From: Nitrogeniibacter mangrovi
Lineage (GTDB): Bacteria > Pseudomonadota > Gammaproteobacteria > Burkholderiales > Rhodocyclaceae
DNA: 64,000 nt
NCBI RefSeq assembly: GCF_010983895.1
Contig: NZ_CP048836.1
Location: 3,472,001-3,536,000, forward strand
Reading direction: 5' to 3'
Shown here: piece after piece, positions 46,900 to 57,034 of the stretch
Numbering within the stretch: position 1 is the first letter of the stretch
Layout: each line of letters opens with the position of its first letter
Notes under the pieces: model-generated
The model's database searches: none
Seen by the model: only the letters and a program-made list of their open reading frames with translations
Told to the model about the DNA's origin: nothing
Position numbers and translations under genes: made by a program

Positions 46900-47919
46900 T
46901 CAATCGGTGAAACCCTCGGGATTCCGGGACTGCCAGCGCCACGCATCCTCGCACATGGCATCGAGCCCATGCTCGGCGCGCCAGCCCAGTTCCCGGACCG
47001 CCGCGGCCGGATCGGCATAGCACATGGCGATGTCGCCGGGGCGTCGCGGCGCGATGCGGTAGGGCACCGGGCGACCGGAGGCCCGCTCGAAGGCCTTGAC
47101 CACATCGAGCACGCTGTAGCCCCGCCCGGTGCCGAGGTTGAGCGTGAGCACACCGTGGCCGCTCATGAGCCGCTCGACCGCGCGCACATGCCCCTTCGCC
47201 AGGTCGACCACATGAATGTAGTCGCGCACCCCGGTGCCGTCCGGCGTCGGGTAGTCGTCTCCGAATACCTGCAGCTCGGGGAGACGCCCGATGGCCACCT
47301 GGGCGACGTAAGGCATGAGGTTGTTGGGAATGCCGTTCGGGTCTTCGCCGATGCGGCCGGAACGATGCGCCCCCACCGGGTTGAAGTAGCGCAACAGGGC
47401 GACGTGCCAGACCGGGTCGGACGCCGCGATGTCGGCCAGGATGTATTCGAGCATCCACTTGGTCCGCCCGTAGGGATTGGTCGGCCCGGTGGGAAAATTC
47501 TCCCGGATGGGAACGCTGGCCGGATCACCGTACACCGTGGCGGAGGAACTGAACACGATCCGCTTGAGCCCGTGGTCGGCCATCGCCTCGGCAAGGCACA
47601 CGGTGCCGCTCACGTTGTTGTCGTAGTAGGCCAACGGCTGGCTGACCGATTCGCCCACCGCCTTGAGCCCGGCAAAGTGGATGACGGCGTCGAAGTCATG
47701 GCCGCCCAGGATCCGGTCCAGGGCGGACCGATCACGGATGTCAGCCGTGTATTCGGCCGTCAGCGGTCGGCCGGCAATCTGCGCCACCCGCGCCAGCGCC
47801 GCCGGTTTGCTGTTGCAGTAATTGTCGACCACGACCACATCGTGGCCGGCCTCGAGCAGTTCGACACAGGTATGGGAACCGATATAGCCGGCCCCACCGG
47901 TCACGAGCACACACGCCAT
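46900..47919 (-). CDS. galE: UDP-glucose 4-epimerase
   Basis: A 339-residue short-chain dehydrogenase-type epimerase that interconverts UDP-glucose and UDP-galactose. NAD binding is shown by TGGAGYIGSH, and the catalytic pair by S in SSSATVYG and YxxxK in YGRTKWM. The length matches bacterial GalE. It is not in an obvious polysaccharide cluster; the MarR gene is 86 bases downstream on the same strand. Confidence 0.94.
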   Translation of the reverse strand: MACVLVTGGAGYIGSHTCVELLEAGHDVVVVDNYCNSKPAALARVAQIAGRPLTAEYTADIRDRSALDRILGGHDFDAVIHFAGLKAVGESVSQPLAYYDNNVSGTVCLAEAMADHGLKRIVFSSSATVYGDPASVPIRENFPTGPTNPYGRTKWMLEYILADIAASDPVWHVALLRYFNPVGAHRSGRIGEDPNGIPNNLMPYVAQVAIGRLPELQVFGDDYPTPDGTGVRDYIHVVDLAKGHVRAVERLMSGHGVLTLNLGTGRGYSVLDVVKAFERASGRPVPYRIAPRRPGDIAMCYADPAAAVRELGWRAEHGLDAMCEDAWRWQSRNPEGFTD

Positions 47920-48041
47920 GCGACTTTTCGCTCCATCACGGGTATTACCGGCGCATCATACCGTCATCGTGGGATGCTGACTGTGACGAAATGGAAGAAC
48001 CGCCCACAGGGGGCGGCTGCCGCGTCGCGCCCGCGCGCGAA

Positions 48042-48503
48042 TCAGTTGTGGTGCATCATGCCTGCCGCCCCGAGCGGGCGTACCGGTGCCTCCACCCGTT
48101 GCTCAGACACCTGACCGTGCGCATCACGCAGACGCAGGACAATCTCCACGGTCTGCCCTTCGGCCAGTGGCGCCTTCAGTCCCATCAACATGATGTGGTA
48201 TCCGCCCGGCGTGAGCGCCACAGGCTTGCCCGCCGGCAGATCGAGGCCGTCGATCGGGTGCATCTTCATGATGTCCTTGTCCATCGTCATCTCATGGACT
48301 TCGGTCACCTTGGCGACCGACGTGCTGGCGCCGAGCAGGCGCATGTCTTCGGGTGCCGTCAGGCGCATGAACGCCCCGCTCGCCTTCTGCGCCGCCACCG
48401 TGCCACGAACCCAGGCATTCTCCACTTTCACCTCGCCGGCCCACACGCTCAACGATGAAAACATCAGACAGGCGGTGGCGATCAGGGGTAGTGACTTTGA
48501 CAT
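48042..48503 (-). CDS. Periplasmic PCu(A)C copper chaperone
   Basis: A 153-residue exported protein (signal MSKSLPLIATACLMFSSLSVWA) with the copper-binding pattern H-M, M and H-x-M (VHEMTMDKDIM, then GGYHIMLMG). PCu(A)C proteins deliver Cu(I) to the CuA or CuB centre of cytochrome oxidases. The extra methionines and the terminal MMHH may add Cu ligands. It is divergent from the RegB/RegA pair, 108 bases apart, reminiscent of the senC-reg arrangement in photosynthetic bacteria. Confidence 0.9.
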   Translation of the reverse strand: MSKSLPLIATACLMFSSLSVWAGEVKVENAWVRGTVAAQKASGAFMRLTAPEDMRLLGASTSVAKVTEVHEMTMDKDIMKMHPIDGLDLPAGKPVALTPGGYHIMLMGLKAPLAEGQTVEIVLRLRDAHGQVSEQRVEAPVRPLGAAGMMHHN

Positions 48504-48611
48504 CGTACTCTCCGGTTGTTGAGCGCGTTAGGGTAGCGCGCCGCCGGGGCTCAGGCGTGCGACGCGTTGTCGCAGGATGGGAGCCCCGCGCCCAGTGGGT
48601 GATAATAGGCC

Positions 48612-49886
48612 ATGAGTCCAGACACTGCGGCGCTCGTGCGTCCGACAACGCCCCCAGACGCCGCCGCTTCCCCGCCACTCGCGCGGCTCGTGTCCCTGCG
48701 CTGGGTGTCGGCCGCACTGATGTTCGCGGCAGCCATCGGCGCACGGCCAATGTTCGGCATCACCGTCCCGCGCGAAGCAATATTCGTTGTCGCCGGCACC
48801 CTCGCCCTCTGGAATCTGATCACCCGACGTCTCGGCGCAGCGACGCCGGGAACCAGTTGGCCGCTGTTCGTCGAGCTGGTCGTGGATCTGGCCGGGTGGG
48901 GCAGCTTTCTGTACCTGACCGGCGGCGCCACCAACCCCATGATTTCCCTGCTGCTGCCCATCATCGCCGTGGGCGCGGCGATTCTTCCGGTGCGGCAGGC
49001 CTGGATGCTCGCAGCGCTCTCCATCCTCGTCTACGCGTGGCTGTGGTCGTTCCACATACCGCTCCAGCTACCCTCCTCGGCACATGCCGCGCTGTGGCAT
49101 CTGGCCGGCATGTGGGCCACGTTCACCGTATCGGCGATCGTCATTGCCTGGTATGTCTCCCGCATGACTCGCGCCATGCGCGCTCGTGACCAGGCACTGG
49201 CCGACGCGCGCGAACAGCGTCTGCGGGGCGAGCGCGTCATGGCCCTGGCCAACCTCGCCGCCGGCGCCGCCCATGAGTTGGGCACACCGCTGGGCACGAT
49301 GCGGCTACTCGTGTCCGAACTGCGCCGCGGCACTCATCCGCCCGACATCCAGGAGGATCTGGCGCTGATCGACCAGCAGATCGAGCAGTGCAAGAGCATC
49401 CTTGGCCGGCTGACCGAGGCCGCCGGACGTGCCCGGGCCTCCGATATCGCCGCCCGGCCGATCAACGCCTGGCTGGACGAGTTGCTGGGCAGGCTGCAGG
49501 CGCAACGCCCGGAGCTTCACCTCGTACGCCGTGGGGAAGACGTCGACGCCTCGATCGCGATCGACATGGCTTTCACACAGGCCATTCACAACGTGCTCAC
49601 CAACGCACTGGCCGTTTCCCGCGATGCGCCGGTGGAGCTTGATGTCTGCCGGCGGGGCGCACTGCTCGATCTGTGCATTGCGGACCGCGGCCCCGGCCTC
49701 CCCGACGACGTTCGCGCTGCCATTGACGCGCCCCACCTGCGCGAGCGCCTGCCGACGGAAGGACTCGGGATCGGTCTTCTGCTCTCGGTCGCGTCCATCG
49801 AACACGCCGGCGGCTCCCTGCACTTCTCGCCACGCCCCGGCGGTGGCACGATTGCCCTGATCACCCTGCCTGTCGCCCGCCCATGA
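48612..49886 (+). CDS. regB: RegB/PrrB-type redox sensor histidine kinase
   Basis: A 424-residue kinase with six N-terminal helices (~residues 28-190). The quinone-site motif GGATNPMISLLLP is present between helices. The H-box AAGAAHELGTPLG carries the phospho-accepting His, and the ATP-binding half has NVLTNALAVS and GLGIGLLLS. A cysteine in IEQCKSIL occupies the region of the redox-active Cys of RegB. It should sense the quinone-pool or thiol redox state and phosphorylate RegA, whose gene overlaps by 4 bases. Confidence 0.9.
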   Translation: MSPDTAALVRPTTPPDAAASPPLARLVSLRWVSAALMFAAAIGARPMFGITVPREAIFVVAGTLALWNLITRRLGAATPGTSWPLFVELVVDLAGWGSFLYLTGGATNPMISLLLPIIAVGAAILPVRQAWMLAALSILVYAWLWSFHIPLQLPSSAHAALWHLAGMWATFTVSAIVIAWYVSRMTRAMRARDQALADAREQRLRGERVMALANLAAGAAHELGTPLGTMRLLVSELRRGTHPPDIQEDLALIDQQIEQCKSILGRLTEAAGRARASDIAARPINAWLDELLGRLQAQRPELHLVRRGEDVDASIAIDMAFTQAIHNVLTNALAVSRDAPVELDVCRRGALLDLCIADRGPGLPDDVRAAIDAPHLRERLPTEGLGIGLLLSVASIEHAGGSLHFSPRPGGGTIALITLPVARP

Positions 49887-50434
49887 CAACCCTTACCCCA
49901 ATCCACCACGCGCTTGTCGTCGACGACGACCCGACGTTCAATCGGGTGCTTCAACGCGCCCTTGGACACCGCAACATCGACGCCACCGGCGCAACCACCG
50001 AAAGCGACGCGCTGGACTTGCTGCGTCGCGATCCGACGATCGATGCCGTCATCCTCGACCTGAATCTCGCCGGCCGTTCCGGGCTGGACCTCATCGAACC
50101 CATACTCGCGTTACGTCCCCGGGCGCGCGTGCTCGTCCTGACGGGCTATGCGAGCATCGCCACCGCGGTCGAAGCCGTCAAGCGAGGCGCCTATCAGTAT
50201 CTGGCCAAACCCACCGACGTCGAGACCATCCTGCGCGCCATGGACGGCGGCGTCGGTACGCCAGCGCCGACCGTCATGGACATTGCGCCGATGTCGGTGA
50301 ACCGGCTCGAGTGGGAACACATTCAACGCGTGCTGGCCGAAAACGATGGCAATATCTCGGCTACCGCGCGCGCCCTCAAGATGCATCGCCGCACCCTGCA
50401 AAGAAAGCTTTCGAAACGCCCCAGGAAAGAATGA
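49883..50434 (+). CDS. regA: RegA/PrrA-type response regulator
   Basis: A 183-residue regulator. The receiver covers ~8-125 (VVDDD, phospho-acceptor D in VILDLNLA, K in LAKPTD). A short linker leads to a Fis-type helix-turn-helix (DGNISATARALKMHRRTLQRKL), nearly identical in form to RegA/PrrA/ActR. It controls energy-metabolism genes such as terminal oxidases in relatives. ATGA overlap with regB upstream and with the Hsp15 gene downstream makes a three-gene coupled unit. Confidence 0.92.
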   Translation: MTTLTPIHHALVVDDDPTFNRVLQRALGHRNIDATGATTESDALDLLRRDPTIDAVILDLNLAGRSGLDLIEPILALRPRARVLVLTGYASIATAVEAVKRGAYQYLAKPTDVETILRAMDGGVGTPAPTVMDIAPMSVNRLEWEHIQRVLAENDGNISATARALKMHRRTLQRKLSKRPRKE

Positions 50435-50826
50435 GTACGACGCCCGCCGATCCGGACAAATTGCGCTTCGACAAATGGCTCTGGGCCGCCCGCTTCTTCA
50501 AGACCCGCTCCGTGGCCAGCGCCGCGATCGAAGGGGGGCATGCGCACCTGAACGGCGCGCGGGTGAAGCCGGCCCACCCCATCCGGATCGACGACCGGGT
50601 CGACATCACGCGCGGCCAGGAGCGCCTCACGGTCCGGGTCGTGGCGCTCTCCGATCGACGCGGCCCCGCACCGGTGGCACAGACGCTGTACGAGGAAACG
50701 CCGGAAAGCTTGGCGCGCAGGGCGACCCCTACCGCCGCACCGGTCGAGTCCGGACGCCGTGGTGGACGCCCGACCAAACAGGACCGCAGACGCATCGATC
50801 GCTACCGCCACGGGGACGGCGAATAA
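50431..50826 (+). CDS. hslR: Hsp15-type S4-domain RNA-binding protein
   Basis: A 131-residue protein with an N-terminal S4 RNA-binding domain (LRFDKWLWAARFFKTRSVA, HLNGARVKPAHPI) and a basic C-terminal tail (GRRGGRPTKQDRRR). Hsp15 binds stalled 50S subunits carrying a nascent chain after heat stress. The start overlaps the regA stop by 4 bases; a terminator follows 18 bases after the stop. Confidence 0.9.
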   Translation: MSTTPADPDKLRFDKWLWAARFFKTRSVASAAIEGGHAHLNGARVKPAHPIRIDDRVDITRGQERLTVRVVALSDRRGPAPVAQTLYEETPESLARRATPTAAPVESGRRGGRPTKQDRRRIDRYRHGDGE

Positions 50827-50843
50827 CCCCCCTCGGAAGACAG

Positions 50844-50869
50844 AAAAGCCGACCCTGAGGTCGGCTTTT
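50844..50869. terminator. Bidirectional rho-independent terminator
   Basis: AAAAGCCGACC-CTGA-GGTCGGCTTTT is a perfect 11-bp inverted repeat with A and T runs on either side. It can end the regBA-hslR transcript (+) and the alpha ribosomal operon after rplQ (-). Confidence 0.9.
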
Positions 50870-50890
50870 CCTTCGGCGACGGTCGCTGAC

Positions 50891-51301
50891 TTATGCGGCC
50901 TGCTCTTCCTGACCGGCGGCCTCTGCAGGCGCCTCACCCGCCTCCGGGCGGTCCAGCAGCTCGACGTACGCCATCGGTGCGTTGTCGCCATCACGGAAAC
51001 CGAATTTGAGGATCCGCAGGTAACCACCATTACGGGTCGCGTAGCGCGGCCCGAGCTCGTCGAACAGCTTCACGACCATGTCACGATTGCGCAGGCGGCT
51101 GAACGCCAGACGACGATTCGCGACGGAGGGCTTCTTACCCAGGGTGATCAGCGGCTCGACGACGCGACGCAGCTCTTTTGCCTTGGGCAGGGTGGTTTTG
51201 ATCGCTTCATGCTCCAGCAGCGAGTTGGCCATGTTGCGCAGCATCGCCTGGCGATGCGAACTCGTGCGGTTCAGTTTGCGAAGACCGTTACGGTGACGCA
51301 T
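50891..51301 (-). CDS. rplQ: 50S ribosomal protein L17
   Basis: 136 residues, starting [12 protein letters not shown], a highly conserved L17 N-terminus near the exit tunnel. The C-terminal ~15 residues are an Ala/Glu-rich extension ([14 protein letters not shown]) relative to E. coli. Last gene of the alpha operon, followed by the bidirectional terminator at 50844. Confidence 0.97.
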   Translation of the reverse strand: MRHRNGLRKLNRTSSHRQAMLRNMANSLLEHEAIKTTLPKAKELRRVVEPLITLGKKPSVANRRLAFSRLRNRDMVVKLFDELGPRYATRNGGYLRILKFGFRDGDNAPMAYVELLDRPEAGEAPAEAAGQEEQAA

Positions 51302-51326
51302 GATCTCGTTCCTTTATCCCGACCGA

Positions 51327-52307
51327 TCAACCGAGCTTTTCAAGCCCGGCCGGCGGCCAATTTTCCAGTTTCATGCCGAGAGTCAGGCCACGGGAGGCCA
51401 GCACTTCCTTGATCTCGTTCAGCGACTTGCGACCGAGATTCGGCGTCTTGAGCAGTTCGGTTTCCGTCCGCTGGATCAGGTCACCGATGTAGTAAATGTT
51501 TTCCGCCTTCAGGCAATTGGCCGAGCGCACGGTCAGCTCCAGATCGTCGACCGGGCGCAGCAGCACCGGATCGATCGCCGGGGCCTGAGCCTGCTCAACC
51601 TCGACCGGAGTGCCTTCGAGATCGGCAAAGACCGAAAGCTGATCGACGAGCACACGCGCGGCATAGCGAATGGCTTCTTCAGGATCGACGGCACCGTTGG
51701 TCTCGATGTCGATGACAAGTCGGTCCAGGTCGGTACGCTGCTCGACCCGAGCACTCTCAACCTGATAGCTCACTCGGCGCACCGGGCTGAACGAAGCATC
51801 AAGCATGATGTGACCAATCGCACGCGATTCAGCGCTGGCCGGCCGTTGGTTGGCCGGTTGATAGCCACGACCTTCCTCGACCTTGATCTGCATTTCCAGC
51901 TTGCCGCCGGGTGCCAGGTGTGCAATGACGTAATCGGGGTTGATCACTTCCACATCATGGGTGGTCTCGATATCCCCGGCGGTCACGACACCCTCGCCGG
52001 ACTTCGACAGCTGCAGGGTCACTTCACCACGGTTGTGCATCTTGAGCACAACACCTTTCAGGTTCAACAACAGGTCAACGACGTCCTCGCGGACGCCGTC
52101 CAGCGTCGAATACTCGTGCAGGACGCCATCGATACTCACTTCCGTCGCCGCACACCCGGGCAGCGACGAGAGCAGGATTCGGCGCAGTGCATTGCCCAGG
52201 GTATGCCCGAAACCACGTTCGAACGGCTCCATGGTCACGCGAGCGTGCACCGGAGACAGGCTTTGTACATCAATGATGCGCGGTTTCAGCAGTGCATTGC
52301 TTTGCAT
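51327..52307 (-). CDS. rpoA: RNA polymerase alpha subunit
   Basis: 326 residues. The N-terminal assembly domain (~1-235) includes [22 protein letters not shown] flexible linker ([20 protein letters not shown]) leads to the C-terminal domain (~245-315) with [16 protein letters not shown] and [14 protein letters not shown], the UP-element and activator contact surfaces. Located between rpsD and rplQ as usual. Confidence 0.98.
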   Translation of the reverse strand: MQSNALLKPRIIDVQSLSPVHARVTMEPFERGFGHTLGNALRRILLSSLPGCAATEVSIDGVLHEYSTLDGVREDVVDLLLNLKGVVLKMHNRGEVTLQLSKSGEGVVTAGDIETTHDVEVINPDYVIAHLAPGGKLEMQIKVEEGRGYQPANQRPASAESRAIGHIMLDASFSPVRRVSYQVESARVEQRTDLDRLVIDIETNGAVDPEEAIRYAARVLVDQLSVFADLEGTPVEVEQAQAPAIDPVLLRPVDDLELTVRSANCLKAENIYYIGDLIQRTETELLKTPNLGRKSLNEIKEVLASRGLTLGMKLENWPPAGLEKLG

Positions 52308-52345
52308 CAGCAGTCCTTGGTTCGCAAATTACGTCAGACCCGCCA

Positions 52346-52975
52346 TTAGCGGGAATAAAGTTCGACCACGAGACCTTCATTCAGGGTCGCAGGCAGCTCG
52401 GCGCGTTGCGGGTAAGCCTTGAACGTACCCTTGCCGGCCTTGACGTCCACCTCGATCCACTCGGGGAAACCACGCGACTCAGCCGCTTCGAGGGCCGCCT
52501 TGACGCGCAGCGAAGCGCGCGCACGCTCGGTCAGCTCGACGACGTCGCCGGGGCGCACGTTGTACGACGGAATGTTCACACGGCGACCATTCACCAGAAC
52601 GCCGTTGTGGCGAACCACCTGACGGGATTCGGCACGCGACGCGCCGAATCCCATGCGGAAAGCGACGGAATCCAGGCGACCTTCAAGCAACTGAAGGAGG
52701 TTTTCACCGGTCTGCCCCTTGCGGCGGTCGGCTTCCGCATAAACTTTGCGGAACTGGCGCTCGAGGACGCCGTACAGACGACGGATCTTCTGCTTTTCGC
52801 GCAGCTGCACGCCGTAACCGGACATGCGCTGCCCCGAACGCTGGCCGTGCTGGCCGGGGGCGTAGGCGCGACGCTCGATGGCGCATTTGTCGGTGAAGCA
52901 CTTTTCGCCTTTGAGGAAAAGCTTCTCGCCTTCACGACGGCACTGGCGGCACTTGGGATCAAGATTGCGAGCCAC
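52346..52975 (-). CDS. rpsD: 30S ribosomal protein S4
   Basis: 209 residues with the S4 RNA-binding domain (~98-160). The N-terminus has four cysteines, C9, C12, C26 and C31, the zinc-binding (C+) form known from Bacillus-type S4 and absent in E. coli S4. S4 starts 30S assembly and usually represses its own operon. Confidence 0.97.
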   Translation of the reverse strand: MARNLDPKCRQCRREGEKLFLKGEKCFTDKCAIERRAYAPGQHGQRSGQRMSGYGVQLREKQKIRRLYGVLERQFRKVYAEADRRKGQTGENLLQLLEGRLDSVAFRMGFGASRAESRQVVRHNGVLVNGRRVNIPSYNVRPGDVVELTERARASLRVKAALEAAESRGFPEWIEVDVKAGKGTFKAYPQRAELPATLNEGLVVELYSR

Positions 52976-52989
52976 GTTTTAACTCCTTG

Positions 52990-53379
52990 TCAGATACGGC
53001 GCTTCTTGGGCGGCCGGCAACCGTTGTGCGGAATCGGCGTGATGTCGGTGATGCTCGTCACCTTGATTCCCAGTGCATTGAGTGCACGCACCGAGGACTC
53101 ACGACCGGGGCCGGGCCCCTTGATTCGCACTTCCACGTTCTTCACACCGCACTCCTGGGCCGCCTTGCCGGCCGCTTCGGCCGCCACCTGGGCAGCGAAC
53201 GGCGTGGACTTGCGAGAGCCCTTGAAGCCGGCACCACCCGCGGTAGCCCACGACAGCGCGTTGCCCTGCCGGTCGGTGATGGTGATGATGGTGTTGTTGA
53301 AGCTCGCGTGGACGTGAACGATGCCTTCGGCAACGTTCTTCTTGACCTTCTTGCGAACCTTGGTAGCAGTCTTAGCCAT
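52990..53379 (-). CDS. rpsK: 30S ribosomal protein S11
   Basis: 129 residues; the conserved [14 protein letters not shown] and C-terminal [18 protein letters not shown] are typical. It lines the mRNA exit (platform) region of the 30S subunit. 12 bases after rpsM and 14 before rpsD in the alpha operon. Confidence 0.97.
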   Translation of the reverse strand: MAKTATKVRKKVKKNVAEGIVHVHASFNNTIITITDRQGNALSWATAGGAGFKGSRKSTPFAAQVAAEAAGKAAQECGVKNVEVRIKGPGPGRESSVRALNALGIKVTSITDITPIPHNGCRPPKKRRI

Positions 53380-53391
53380 ATTTTTTCTCTA

Positions 53392-53754
53392 TCACTTCTT
53401 GCCGGCGATCGCCTTGCGCGGCCCTTTACGGGTGCGAGCGTTGGTACGGGTACGCTGGCCGCGGCACGGCAGCCCACGGCGATGACGCAGGCCGCGGTAG
53501 CAGCTCAGGTCCATGAGTCGCTTGATGCTCATCGTGACTTCACGACGCAGATCACCTTCGACAACGTACTGACCAACCGCATCACGCAGGCGCTCCATGT
53601 CGCTTTCGGTCAGATCCTTGATCTTGACCGAGCGCTCGACACCTGCCGCGTCGCAGATTTTCTGCGCGCGGGTGCGGCCAATACCGAAAATTGCGGTCAG
53701 CGCGATTTCGGCGTGCTTGTGATTGGGAATGTTTACCCCAGCAATACGGGCCAT
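53392..53754 (-). CDS. rpsM: 30S ribosomal protein S13
   Basis: 120 residues starting [19 protein letters not shown] with the H2TH region near [12 protein letters not shown] and the basic tail [13 protein letters not shown] that contacts tRNA and the 50S subunit. First gene of the alpha group after rpmJ. Confidence 0.97.
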   Translation of the reverse strand: MARIAGVNIPNHKHAEIALTAIFGIGRTRAQKICDAAGVERSVKIKDLTESDMERLRDAVGQYVVEGDLRREVTMSIKRLMDLSCYRGLRHRRGLPCRGQRTRTNARTRKGPRKAIAGKK

Positions 53755-53807
53755 CCGATCACCCCAGAAAGCTAAACTTTAAATTATAACCTTGATAGCC
53801 TGAGCTA

Positions 53808-53921
53808 TCAACCTTGGCGCTGCTTGTGGCGCGGATCCGTGCAAATCACACGAACGACGCCTTTGCGTCGAATGACCTTGCAGTTGCGGCAGATTCGCTT
53901 GACTGAAGCCTGCACTCTCAT
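53808..53921 (-). CDS. rpmJ: 50S ribosomal protein L36
   Basis: A 37-residue gene read directly from the sequence: it begins [14 protein letters not shown] and ends HKQRQG. The zinc ligands C11, C14, C27 and H32 are all present, so this is the zinc-binding (C+) form. It lies between infA and rpsM, the expected place. No second copy was seen in the window. Confidence 0.95.
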   Translation of the reverse strand: MRVQASVKRICRNCKVIRRKGVVRVICTDPRHKQRQG

Positions 53922-53943
53922 TTTGATACTCCCGTAAATTCAA

Positions 53944-54162
53944 TCACTTCGAGCGGAAAACAATCCGCCCTTTTGTCAGGTCGTACGGGGTCAGCTGCAC
54001 AGTGACGCGATCCCCGGGCAAAATCCGGATGTAATGCATGCGCATCTTTCCGGAAATGTGCCCCAATACTTCGTGGCCGTTTTCCAGACGCACCCGGAAG
54101 GTGGCATTCGGGAGGTTCTCGAGGACCTCCCCCTGCATTTCAATGACGTCTTCCTTCGCCAT
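53944..54162 (-). CDS. infA: Translation initiation factor IF-1
   Basis: 72 residues, a single OB fold ([20 protein letters not shown] at the start, [13 protein letters not shown] at the end). It binds the A site of the 30S subunit during initiation. Located between secY (5 bases) and rpmJ, common in betaproteobacteria. Confidence 0.97.
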   Translation of the reverse strand: MAKEDVIEMQGEVLENLPNATFRVRLENGHEVLGHISGKMRMHYIRILPGDRVTVQLTPYDLTKGRIVFRSK

Positions 54163-54167
54163 CTCGA

Positions 54168-55493
54168 TTACCGCATCGGCAGTCCCGCACCCTTGAAATT
54201 CGCCTTCTTGAGAAGACTTTCATACTGGTGCGACATGATGTACGCCTGGACCTGCGCCATGAAATCCATCGTGACGACCACGATGATCAGCAGCGAGGTA
54301 CCCCCGAAATAGAACGGAACGTTCCACTTCAAAATCAAAAACTCCGGCAACAGACACACGAGGGTGATGTAGATCGCCCCGGCGAAGGTCAGTCGCATGA
54401 GAATGCGGTCGATGTACTTCGCGGTCTGCTCACCCGGACGAATCCCCGGAACGAACGCGCCACTCTTCTTCAGGTTGTCCGCCGTCTCCTTGGCGTTGAA
54501 AACCAAAGCGGTATAGAAGAAGCAGAAAAACACGATCGCGGTGGCATAAAGCATCACGTAGATCGGCTGACCGGGTGACAGCGTGGCCGACACGTCCTTG
54601 AGCCAGGACATTCCCGCCGACTCGCCGAACCACTGCCCGAGGGTTGCCGGAAACAGGATGATGCTCGACGCAAAAATCGGCGGGATCACCCCGGCCATGT
54701 TGAGCTTCAGCGGCAGATGGGAACTCTGACCACCGTAGACCTTGTTGCCGACCTGACGCTTGGCGTAATTGACCAGAATCTTTCGTTGGCCACGCTCGAC
54801 AAACACGACCACACCCGTCACCAGCACCACAAGCACGCAGATGAACAGCGCCGTGAAGGGATGCATGGCACCCGTGCGAACCAGTTCGAACAATCCCCCG
54901 ATCGCATGCGGCAACCCCGAAGCAATCCCCGCAAAGATAATCAGGGAAATACCGTTGCCCAGGCCGCGCTCCGTGATCTGTTCGCCAAGCCACATCAGGA
55001 ACATCGTCCCGGTCACCAGTGTCGCCACCGTCACGAAGCGGAACATCATCCCCGGATCGACGACGAGACCCTGCTGGCCTTCGAGCGCGACGGAAATCCC
55101 GACCGCCTGGAACAGCGCAAGCGCGACCGTACCGTAGCGGGTGTATTGGGTAATCTTCCGTCGACCGGCTTCCCCTTCCTTCTTCAGCGCTTCGAGCTGT
55201 GGCGATGCCACGCTCATGAGCTGCATGATGATGGAAGCCGAAATATACGGCATGATCCCGAGCGCGAAGATGGTGAATCGCTTCAGCGCGCCCCCGGAGA
55301 ACAGGTTGAACACCCCGAGGATGCCACCCTGTTGGGACTGGAAGATCTCTGCCAGGCGATGCGGATCGATGCCAGGCACCGGAATGTGCGCGCCGATCCG
55401 ATAAACGACCAGCGCGCCGATCAGGAACAGGAAGCGGCGACGCAGGTCGCCGAACTTGCCCTGGTTTCCGATTGCTGCGGGTTGCTTTGCCAC
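54168..55493 (-). CDS. secY: Protein translocase subunit SecY
   Basis: 441 residues with ten predicted transmembrane helices. Recognisable parts are the plug region (IFSQSQQ-like [20 protein letters not shown]), helix 7 ([18 protein letters not shown]), and the C-terminal cytoplasmic tail used by SecA and the ribosome. Forms the protein-export pore with SecE and SecG. It follows rplO in the spc operon. Confidence 0.97.
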   Translation of the reverse strand: MAKQPAAIGNQGKFGDLRRRFLFLIGALVVYRIGAHIPVPGIDPHRLAEIFQSQQGGILGVFNLFSGGALKRFTIFALGIMPYISASIIMQLMSVASPQLEALKKEGEAGRRKITQYTRYGTVALALFQAVGISVALEGQQGLVVDPGMMFRFVTVATLVTGTMFLMWLGEQITERGLGNGISLIIFAGIASGLPHAIGGLFELVRTGAMHPFTALFICVLVVLVTGVVVFVERGQRKILVNYAKRQVGNKVYGGQSSHLPLKLNMAGVIPPIFASSIILFPATLGQWFGESAGMSWLKDVSATLSPGQPIYVMLYATAIVFFCFFYTALVFNAKETADNLKKSGAFVPGIRPGEQTAKYIDRILMRLTFAGAIYITLVCLLPEFLILKWNVPFYFGGTSLLIIVVVTMDFMAQVQAYIMSHQYESLLKKANFKGAGLPMR

Positions 55494-55505
55494 GAGCGTT
55501 TAACC

Positions 55506-55940
55506 TTACTCGGCGACCGAACCGCCGGCAGCCTCAATGGCAGCGCGCGCACCCTTGGTGACGGCGACACCCTTGAGACTCACCTTGCGGGTGATGGCCC
55601 CGGACAGAATGACTTTCGCGGACAAGGCATCGGACGCAATCACGCCCGCCTGCTTCAGAACGAGCAGATCCACGTCATCGACGGGAAGCTTGTCCAGCTC
55701 GGACAGGCGCACCTCGGCCTTGCGGCCCTTCTGCAGCGACACGAAACCGCGTTTCGGCAGACGGCGCTGCAGCGGCATCTGACCGCCCTCGAAGCCGACC
55801 TTGTGAAAGCCACCGGCGCGTGATTTCTGGCCCTTGTGGCCTCGACCTGCCGTCTTTCCCAGACCGGAGCCGATACCGCGACCGACCCGTTTGGCGGCGC
55901 GCTTGGAACCCTCGGCAGGTTTGATGGTATTGAGTCGCAT
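55506..55940 (-). CDS. rplO: 50S ribosomal protein L15
   Basis: 144 residues; the Gly/Arg-rich N-terminus ([19 protein letters not shown]) and the [17 protein letters not shown] motif are typical. One base from rpmD upstream in the spc operon. Confidence 0.97.
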   Translation of the reverse strand: MRLNTIKPAEGSKRAAKRVGRGIGSGLGKTAGRGHKGQKSRAGGFHKVGFEGGQMPLQRRLPKRGFVSLQKGRKAEVRLSELDKLPVDDVDLLVLKQAGVIASDALSAKVILSGAITRKVSLKGVAVTKGARAAIEAAGGSVAE

Positions 55941-55941
55941 C

Positions 55942-56124
55942 TTAACCCTCGCACTTCACCAGATAGGCGACCTTGTTGACCATGCCCCGCACTTCGGGCG
56001 TATCCACCAGCTCAACCGAATGGTTGAGGCGACGGAGCCCGAGGCCACGAACCGTGGCACGGTGGGACTGCTTGGTACCGATCACGCTCTTGACGAGCGT
56101 GACTTTGATCTTCTTCTCAGCCAT
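55942..56124 (-). CDS. rpmD: 50S ribosomal protein L30
   Basis: 60 residues: [19 protein letters not shown] and [20 protein letters not shown] match the short bacterial L30. Lies between rpsE and rplO with 1-4 base gaps. Confidence 0.96.
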   Translation of the reverse strand: MAEKKIKVTLVKSVIGTKQSHRATVRGLGLRRLNHSVELVDTPEVRGMVNKVAYLVKCEG

Positions 56125-56128
56125 GGCC

Positions 56129-56653
56129 TCACCCGATCAGTTCTTCGACCGTCTTGCCGCGCTTGGCAGCAATCTCGGACGGAGTGCGCACGGAGAACAA
56201 GCCGTTCAGCGTGGCACGCACAACGTTGTACGGATTGGACGAACCGATGCATTTGCAAATGATGTCGGTCACACCCATCACCTCGAACACCGCGCGCATC
56301 GGACCGCCGGCAATGATACCGGTCCCGTGGGGCGCCGGTTGCATCAGCACGGTCGCCGCGCCATGCTTGCCGATCACCGCATGGTGGAGGGTCCCATCCT
56401 TCAGGGACACTTTCGCCAGCTTGCGGCGCGCCTCGTCCATGGCTTTCTGCACGGCCACCGGCACTTCGCGCGCCTTGCCCTTGCCCATGCCGACACCGCC
56501 ATCACCGTCACCGACCACGGTCAGTGCGGCAAAGCCGAGAATGCGACCGCCCTTGACAACCTTGGTGACGCGATTGATCGCCACCATCTTTTCGCGCAGG
56601 GAATCGTCCCGCTCTTCGGCTGCCTGGGCGCGCTTGGTTTGCTGTTTCGCCAT
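56129..56653 (-). CDS. rpsE: 30S ribosomal protein S5
   Basis: 174 residues with the double-stranded RNA-binding fold ([18 protein letters not shown]) and the fidelity-related region [15 protein letters not shown]. The N-terminal tail ([15 protein letters not shown]) is basic and flexible. Follows rplR by 12 bases. Confidence 0.97.
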   Translation of the reverse strand: MAKQQTKRAQAAEERDDSLREKMVAINRVTKVVKGGRILGFAALTVVGDGDGGVGMGKGKAREVPVAVQKAMDEARRKLAKVSLKDGTLHHAVIGKHGAATVLMQPAPHGTGIIAGGPMRAVFEVMGVTDIICKCIGSSNPYNVVRATLNGLFSVRTPSEIAAKRGKTVEELIG

Positions 56654-56665
56654 TGCTACCCTCGC

Positions 56666-57019
56666 TTAGAACTTGAGGCCGGCTTCTCGGGCCGCCTCAG
56701 CCAACGCCTTGACGCGGCCGTGATAGTGAAAACCCGCACGATCAAAGGCCACCTGCTCGATGCCAGCGGCTTTCGCCCGCTCGGCGATACGCTTGCCGAC
56801 GTCGACAGCAGCGGAGACCGTACCGCCTTTGCCACCTTCGGCACGTGCACCCTTCTCGTTCGTGGAGGCCGAAGCCATCACGCGAGAGCCGCACCCCGAG
56901 ATGATCTGGGCGTAGATGTGCTGATTGGAGCGATAGACCGTCAGACGGACCGTCTTGAGCTCGGAAATTTTGGCTCGAGTTTTGCGAGCCCGGCGCAGAC
57001 GCACCGCTTTCTTGTTCAT
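56666..57019 (-). CDS. rplR: 50S ribosomal protein L18
   Basis: 117 residues ([18 protein letters not shown] to EAGLKF), the 5S rRNA-binding protein. An ATG one codon earlier (57022) is also possible; the length with the second ATG equals that of E. coli L18. In the spc operon between rplF and rpsE. Confidence 0.96.
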   Translation of the reverse strand: MNKKAVRLRRARKTRAKISELKTVRLTVYRSNQHIYAQIISGCGSRVMASASTNEKGARAEGGKGGTVSAAVDVGKRIAERAKAAGIEQVAFDRAGFHYHGRVKALAEAAREAGLKF

Positions 57020-57034
57020 CATGACAAACCGCCC

